This document shows positions 59,647-64,000 of a stretch of DNA of 64,000 nt, piece by piece. The notes under the pieces are model-generated. The model did no database searches. It saw only the letters and a program-made list of their open reading frames with translations, and was not told the DNA's origin. The DNA lies in contig DBTQ01000022.1 in NCBI GenBank assembly GCA_002307135.1, positions 1-64,000 of the forward strand, read 5' to 3'. Every line of letters begins with the position of its first letter. Position 1 is the first letter of the stretch. The position numbers were made by a program, and so were the translations under genes. The stretch is from Bacteroidetes bacterium UBA1312 (GTDB lineage: Bacteria > Bacteroidota > Bacteroidia > Chitinophagales > Chitinophagaceae).

Positions 59647-60768
59647 ATGCAATTAGAAGAGCTATACCAAAAAGCCTTACGATTCGAAAACTTGACGATC
59701 GAAGAAGGTGTCTTTTTATTTGAACATGCTGCACTCACTGAGCTTATGTATATAGGCAACGAGCTCCGCAAAATACAAGTCCCACATGGTAAAGTAACAT
59801 GGATTATAGACCGCAACATGAACACGACTAATGTTTGTGTTGCCAATTGTAAGTTCTGTAATTTCTACCGAATTCCTGGTCATGCTGAAGCATACGTAAC
59901 AGACATAGAAACTTACAAACAAAAAATTGAAGAAACATTCCGCTATGGTGGAGAGCAACTATTGTTGCAAGGAGGGCACAATCCGGATTTAGGTATTGAA
60001 TATTATACCGACTTGTTCCGACAATTGAAACAATTGTTTCCGCAACTAAAATTACATGCACTCGGTCCACCTGAAGTGGCGCACATTTGCAAAATATCCG
60101 GGATATCACATCGCGAAGCGCTCATAGCTTTAAAAGAAGCAGGAATGGACAGTATGCCAGGGCCTGGTGCTGAAATACTTAATGATCGTGTACGCCGCCT
60201 GATATCAAAAGGAAAATGTGGTGCACAAGAATGGCTCGACATTATGAAAGAAGCACATCAAATAGGACTGACCACGTCAGCAACTATGATGTTCGGACAT
60301 GTAGAAACTATTTACGAGCGATTTGAGCATTTGGTAAAACTACGCGAGGTACAAGCGCTCAAACCAGAGGATGCCAAAGGTTTTCTGAATTTTATACCAT
60401 GGACTTTCCAAGATGTAGGTACGTTATTAAACCGCATTCGCGGAACAAAAAATCTTACTTCAGGAGAAGAGTATATTCGGATGATAGCCATGTCTCGAAT
60501 AATGTTACCTAATGTCAAAAACATACAAGCATCGTGGCTTACCGTTGGAAAACAAATAGCACAAATGTGCTTGCATGCGGGTGCTAATGATTTTGGTTCT
60601 ATAATGATCGAAGAAAACGTAGTTAGTGCCGCAGGAGCGCCCCATCGATTTACAGCACAGGGCATACAGGATGCCATTCGTGACGCAGGATTTGAGCCAC
60701 AGTTACGTAATCAACAATATGAATTCAGAGCAATGCCTGTATTAGAAGAGCAAGTAATCGGGTACTAA
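59647..60768 (+). CDS. mqnC: Cyclic dehypoxanthinyl futalosine synthase MqnC
   Basis: A 373-residue radical-SAM enzyme of the futalosine route to menaquinone. The cluster motif CxxxCxxC is TTNVCVANCKFCNFYR (Cys64, Cys68, Cys71). Other family features are GEQLLLQGGHNPDLGIEYY, DSMPGPGAEILNDRVRRLIS, ATMMFGHVETIYERFEHL and GANDFGSIMIEENVVSAAG. The last two distinguish the MqnC/MqnE/CofH group, and the GGHNPDLGI region favours MqnC. Its own promoter and terminator indicate a single-gene unit. Confidence 0.92.
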   Translation: MQLEELYQKALRFENLTIEEGVFLFEHAALTELMYIGNELRKIQVPHGKVTWIIDRNMNTTNVCVANCKFCNFYRIPGHAEAYVTDIETYKQKIEETFRYGGEQLLLQGGHNPDLGIEYYTDLFRQLKQLFPQLKLHALGPPEVAHICKISGISHREALIALKEAGMDSMPGPGAEILNDRVRRLISKGKCGAQEWLDIMKEAHQIGLTTSATMMFGHVETIYERFEHLVKLREVQALKPEDAKGFLNFIPWTFQDVGTLLNRIRGTKNLTSGEEYIRMIAMSRIMLPNVKNIQASWLTVGKQIAQMCLHAGANDFGSIMIEENVVSAAGAPHRFTAQGIQDAIRDAGFEPQLRNQQYEFRAMPVLEEQVIGY

Positions 60769-60789
60769 TACGATACTAAAGTATATCTT

Positions 60790-60823
60790 ATAGTCGTAGC
60801 AATTATTGCTACGACTATTTTTA
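60790..60823 (+). terminator. Intrinsic terminator after mqnC
   Basis: A 13-bp perfect stem, ATAGTCGTAGCAA (60790-60802) with 60806-60818, loop TTA, then TTTTTATT. It lies between convergent genes and could serve both. Confidence 0.88.
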
Positions 60824-60837
60824 TTACCCATGTTTAC

Positions 60838-61632
60838 CTACCAACTTATTAATATACTGTTGGTAATATTATAATAGAAGTTGTCAATTGGGACAACTGG
60901 ATTGGCATCATACATGCCATTAAAGCCTATTACAAATGCCGTATGTTTCCCTATTTTAATACTCCAATTTAGTAATGGAGCAATACGTGGATGCCAAAAA
61001 TCAGGACGCGATTGAAGATAGACTTTAACGGTCAAAGTATTATTAGCATTAGGATGCCACTCAACATGGATGTAACTGTTGATTTTAATTAAGTTGTTGA
61101 CAATATTGGGTGCATTTGCAGGAATTTTAGTAGAATCTACTCCATTGTAATTCCATCGTTCATTTTCGTACATCAATCCTACTGCTGCATTTAATTCCCA
61201 GACACCGCCTTTCCAAAAATTATACCGCATATTAGCACCATTCAAAATACGATGTTCGAGACCTCGCTTATTATCCCATTGGTATTGCGTAAATATTTCG
61301 GGTTGGTATTTATTCTTATAATTATGCCTTAATCTTAAATGAATGAAGCCAGTGTTCAGTATGTCATCAGGACCATTATACGTAAAACGATCACTAGCTG
61401 ATGCAATAAATAATTCATGATTTTTTTGAAGCGAAAATTCAGCTGTAGTAGTTGCATCATAAAGGGTAGTCTTTTGTTTATCTATTTCAAGACCTGAGGC
61501 CAGATTAAAATTGGTTTTCCCTTTCTTTTCGTAATTAGCCGTATCCGATTTGTCAATATTGAGTATTTGTGCGCTGCATACATTTCTAGATGCTACAATG
61601 CATAATATACAACAAGCGAAAAATAATTTCAT
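60838..61632 (-). CDS. DUF481-family secreted protein
   Basis: A 264-residue protein with a signal peptide (CCILCIVASRNVCSAQ) and a beta-rich body of the DUF481 (YdiY-like) type: FNLASGLEIDKQKTTLYDA, EIFTQYQWDNKRGLEHRILNGANMRYNFW, WELNAAVGLMYENERWNY and a C-terminal aromatic strand ending in TNSILISW. It is probably an outer-membrane barrel; its function is unknown. Confidence 0.8.
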   Translation of the reverse strand: MKLFFACCILCIVASRNVCSAQILNIDKSDTANYEKKGKTNFNLASGLEIDKQKTTLYDATTTAEFSLQKNHELFIASASDRFTYNGPDDILNTGFIHLRLRHNYKNKYQPEIFTQYQWDNKRGLEHRILNGANMRYNFWKGGVWELNAAVGLMYENERWNYNGVDSTKIPANAPNIVNNLIKINSYIHVEWHPNANNTLTVKVYLQSRPDFWHPRIAPLLNWSIKIGKHTAFVIGFNGMYDANPVVPIDNFYYNITNSILISW

Positions 61633-61743
61633 AAAGTTCAGGTTCTAAAAACGGATTACTACAAATGTAGTTTCAAATGGATAAAATGAATACGAACATT
61701 TTATGTCGAGTGCGTTTTTATATTTATACAACAGAAATAAAAA

Positions 61744-61776
61744 AGACGTGCCCAACATTGTATGTTGGGCACGTCT
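61744..61776 (-). terminator. Intrinsic terminator after rng
   Basis: A perfect 15-bp stem AGACGTGCCCAACAT (61744-61758) with 61762-61776, loop TGT. On the minus strand it is followed by a T-run (TTTTTATT), so it ends the leftward RNase G gene, 17 bases past the stop. Confidence 0.9.
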
Positions 61777-61792
61777 GAATTCTTTCTATTAT

Positions 61793-63349
61793 TTACAAAC
61801 TAATCAGTTCTTCCGTTTTGGCATCATAAAATTTGTATTGTGTCAATGCTAGAGTAGTATCTGACATTACATTAATTTTAGTTTTAAAAGTTCTGCTCCA
61901 TTTTGAACGTATTGAACTAAAGAAAATCCCTTTTGTAAGATATGCCTCAACAATTGGATGTACGCGCAATATAAGCGCGCGATGTCCCTGATCCACCAAA
62001 TAGCTTAAATCTCTTTCGATATTATCGCTCAATAGCAATGCAGGCCCAATTTTACCTGTTCCTTTACATGCAGGACAAGCTTCGGAAGTAGCGATATTGA
62101 GTTCAGGACGTAATCTTTGACGCGTTATTTGCATCAATCCAAATTTGGATATAGGCAATATTGTATGTCTTGCCCGATCATGCTCCATCGCTTTTTCCAT
62201 CGCCTCAAGAATAGCACGTTTGTTATCAGGCAATTTCATGTCTATGAAATCGACAATAATAATACCACCCAAATCTCGGAGTCTCATTTGGCGAGCGATT
62301 TCAGCAACCGCCTCCAAGTTGGTAGCAAGTGCATTTTGCTCTTGTCCTGCATCTGCACTACGTGTGCCGCTATTAACGTCTATTACATGCAGCGCTTCAG
62401 TGTGCTCTATAATAAGATAGGATCCACTTGCCAAGCCTACAGTTTGTCCAAATGCAGCTTTTACTTGTTTGCTTACCCCATATTGATCAAAAATGGACAT
62501 TGAATTATTGTGAAATGAAACAATATCCTCTTTTTCGGGTGCTATTCGTACAATATATTTTTTAGCATCGTCAGCGATACGTTTGTCATTTGAAACTACT
62601 CGTTGAAAGCTTTCATTGAGTAAATCACGAAGAATAGAGGTCGTTTTAGTTTGTTCCCCCATTATTTTCTGAGGAGCTTTAGCTCCTTTCAGATTTACCT
62701 GCACCTCTTCCCACATTTTGGCCAATTCCAATACGTCTGCATGGATCTCTTCTGTGCCTTTACCTTCAGCAGCAGTACGCACAATTATTCCAACATTTTT
62801 AGGTTTTACTGCCTCTACTATTTTTTGAAGTCTTCTTCTTTCTTCAGAAGAATGGATTTTGCGCGAAACCGATACTGAATCATTGAATGGTATCAATACG
62901 AGAAAGCGTCCAGGGAGTGATATTTCACAGCTAAGACGAGGCCCTTTTGAAGAAATAGGTTCCTTTAAAATTTGTACAATTACTTCTGGCTTTTGGTTAA
63001 TTACATCCGTAATCTTACCGGCTTTAAGGATTGGTGCTTCGTTTTTAAAATTTCCGAAGTCATCTCCCCAAGTTTTATTGCCATCAATACACTGCTTCGA
63101 GAATTTAACTAAAGAGCGAAAATGAGGACTAAGGTCTGTATAATGTAAGAAAGCATCCTTTTCAAAACCTACATCTACAAATGCGGCATTGAGCCCGGGC
63201 ATTAATTTTTTTATTTTGCCTAAATACAAATCTCCTACCGCAAAATCATCCTGACCACGCTCGTAGTGTAGCTCTACTAGTTTTTTATCTTCGAGCAATG
63301 CAATTTCTACTACATCGCCAGAAGCATTAATAATAAGTTCTTTAATCAT
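61793..63349 (-). CDS. rng: Ribonuclease E/G family protein
   Basis: A 518-residue endoribonuclease of RNase G length (no long C-terminal scaffold region as in RNase E). The N-terminus KELIINASGDVVEIALLEDKKLVELHYER leads into an S1 domain (GDLYLGKIKKLMPGLNAAFVDVGFEKDAFLHY). The catalytic region has HVIDVNSGTRSADAGQEQNALATNLEAVAEIARQMRLRDLGGIIIVDFIDM with the Mg2+-binding Asp pair, and the zinc link EACPACKGTGKIG. It processes rRNA and decays mRNA. I use the ATG at 63347-63349, which starts the conserved region; a longer in-frame start is unlikely. Confidence 0.93.
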   Translation of the reverse strand: MIKELIINASGDVVEIALLEDKKLVELHYERGQDDFAVGDLYLGKIKKLMPGLNAAFVDVGFEKDAFLHYTDLSPHFRSLVKFSKQCIDGNKTWGDDFGNFKNEAPILKAGKITDVINQKPEVIVQILKEPISSKGPRLSCEISLPGRFLVLIPFNDSVSVSRKIHSSEERRRLQKIVEAVKPKNVGIIVRTAAEGKGTEEIHADVLELAKMWEEVQVNLKGAKAPQKIMGEQTKTTSILRDLLNESFQRVVSNDKRIADDAKKYIVRIAPEKEDIVSFHNNSMSIFDQYGVSKQVKAAFGQTVGLASGSYLIIEHTEALHVIDVNSGTRSADAGQEQNALATNLEAVAEIARQMRLRDLGGIIIVDFIDMKLPDNKRAILEAMEKAMEHDRARHTILPISKFGLMQITRQRLRPELNIATSEACPACKGTGKIGPALLLSDNIERDLSYLVDQGHRALILRVHPIVEAYLTKGIFFSSIRSKWSRTFKTKINVMSDTTLALTQYKFYDAKTEELISL

Positions 63350-63571
63350 GCTACAGTCATTTATTAAATCCATTAAATAATGAATCCATTTCAAAGCTGA
63401 GTCAATTACTAGATGTGATATTCATATATAACAACAATACCCTACATTTTATATACTTCTATGCATGAGCATAAAAAGCATATAGAACGTAAGGGGCATT
63501 GCCGATCTAATAAAAATCTTAAGTAATAAGCTATAAAAGCCGAGAAACAGAAAGAGTAATATTTACTCCTT

Positions 63572-63661
63572 TTATTTTTTCTTATGACGGTTCTTTCTTA
63601 AACGTTTTTTACGTTTGTGGGTAGCAATTTTATGACGTTTTCTTTTTTTACCACAAGGCAT
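63572..63661 (-). CDS. AURKAIP1/COX24-domain small basic protein (ribosome-associated)
   Basis: A 29-residue protein, MPCGKKRKRHKIATHKRKKR then LRKNRHKKK, almost all basic, reading leftward from the ATG at 63659-63661. This is the conserved Bacteroidota member of the AURKAIP1/COX24 family (related to mitochondrial mS38 and the mycobacterial bS22). It is expected to bind rRNA in the small subunit. It lies between rng and a TPR gene on the same strand, in an order common in the group. Confidence 0.85.
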   Translation of the reverse strand: MPCGKKRKRHKIATHKRKKRLRKNRHKKK

Positions 63662-63680
63662 AGTCTTAATTATTTAATAG

Positions 63681-64000
63681 TTATTTAAAAGTTTTTATGT
63701 AGTTATCAACATCCTTACTAAAGTCCGGATTATTGATTGCTTTTTTGCATTTTTCCAAAAGCTCAAGTGCTTTTTGATTCTGCCCCAATCCTTTGTAAGC
63801 TTCTGCAAGTCCAAGCATCGCTTCCATATTTTTGGGGTCATTTTTTAAGACATTTTGAAAACGTTGTTGCGCTTTATCAAACTGCCCAGATACCAATCCT
63901 TGTTGCCCCAACATCAGATTGGCAGGTATATGTTCAGGATATTTTTGAATAATATCCTTTAACAACACCACACCCTTCATTGCTTCCCCTGTTCCAAAAT
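63681..64000 (-). CDS. TPR protein, C-terminal part (cut by window edge)
   Basis: The frame is open past the right edge; only the last 106 residues are visible. They contain two or three TPR units: MLGQQGLVSGQFDKAQQRFQNVLKNDP and AMLGLAEAYKGLGQNQKALELLEKCKKAI, ending in DVDNYIKTFK. The ATG at 63978-63980 is internal. TPR proteins of this kind lie beside rng in other Bacteroidota. Its function is not known. Confidence 0.75.
   Translation of the reverse strand, partial: FGTGEAMKGVVLLKDIIQKYPEHIPANLMLGQQGLVSGQFDKAQQRFQNVLKNDPKNMEAMLGLAEAYKGLGQNQKALELLEKCKKAINNPDFSKDVDNYIKTFK

Noticed and set aside
1..64000. CRISPR arrays, tRNA or rRNA genes, insertion sequences
   Set aside because: No regularly spaced repeats, no tRNA-like T-loop sequences, no rRNA signatures and no transposase-like frames were noticed on reading both strands; a dedicated scan could still find a tRNA.

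Overview
The window reads as chromosomal DNA of a Bacteroidota bacterium, most likely a Chitinophagaceae-type member of the Chitinophagales. The evidence is AT-rich DNA, TonB-dependent receptors with carboxypeptidase-regulatory N-termini, a type IX secretion (T9SS) sorting domain, promoters of the Bacteroidota form TTTG / TAnnTTTG, futalosine-pathway MqnC, bacillithiol BshC, a stand-alone homocysteine-methyltransferase module of MetH, sphingolipid genes and a 29-residue AURKAIP1/COX24-like protein. I saw no rRNA, tRNA, CRISPR array, transposase or integrase.

Layout. 0-3 kb: decayed Rhs-type polymorphic toxin remnants with candidate immunity genes (a lipoprotein and a tandem pair of small membrane proteins), preceded by a 21-bp-period direct repeat that fits a LytTR binding site. 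3.7-6.8 kb: a TetR gene with its own palindromic operator, an HMA-fold protein, an MFS exporter and a dehydrogenase. 7-14.2 kb: a tripartite RND efflux operon (adaptor, pump, outer-membrane channel, cupin) with a TetR gene; the same TTAAC-N3-GTTAA operator lies before both the tetR and the adaptor. 14.4-20.4 kb: beta-helix lipoprotein, TonB receptor and a secreted nuclease/phosphatase-fold protein.

20.8-32.5 kb: a long co-directional lipid operon. Spt, a GNAT protein (bCerS-like) and an epimerase-fold reductase (CerR-like) would build ceramide. Myo-inositol-phosphate synthase, a CDP-alcohol phosphatidyltransferase fused to DUF4833 and a PgpA-like phosphatase would build phosphatidylinositol. 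A fatty-acid-hydroxylase-like protein and a PAP2/AUR1-like enzyme would finish inositol phosphorylceramide. GtrA and a DUF5686 outer-membrane protein lie inside the operon and a TetR gene closes it. A good promoter with a palindrome at its start site precedes spt.

32.5-42.5 kb: accessory region. A SIR2-like gene (with an in-frame TAA near its 3' end) and a PD-(D/E)XK nuclease gene form a candidate anti-phage cassette, with a HEPN-like protein convergent to it. Next come an orphan contractile-tail sheath gene and several lineage-specific secreted or lipoprotein genes. A short interspersed palindrome (core GGAAATTTCC) occurs five times in the window, four of them here, always in non-coding DNA upstream of an open frame.

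42.5-48.1 kb: two LuxR-type response regulator / HisKA_3 kinase sets. 48-64 kb: mostly core genes (SDR, truncated-haemoglobin-like lipoprotein, MgtC/SapB, BshC, glycosyltransferase, MetH1, DinB-like, PstS-like plus TPR, MqnC, DUF481, RNase G, COX24-like, TPR), many ending in clear intrinsic terminators.
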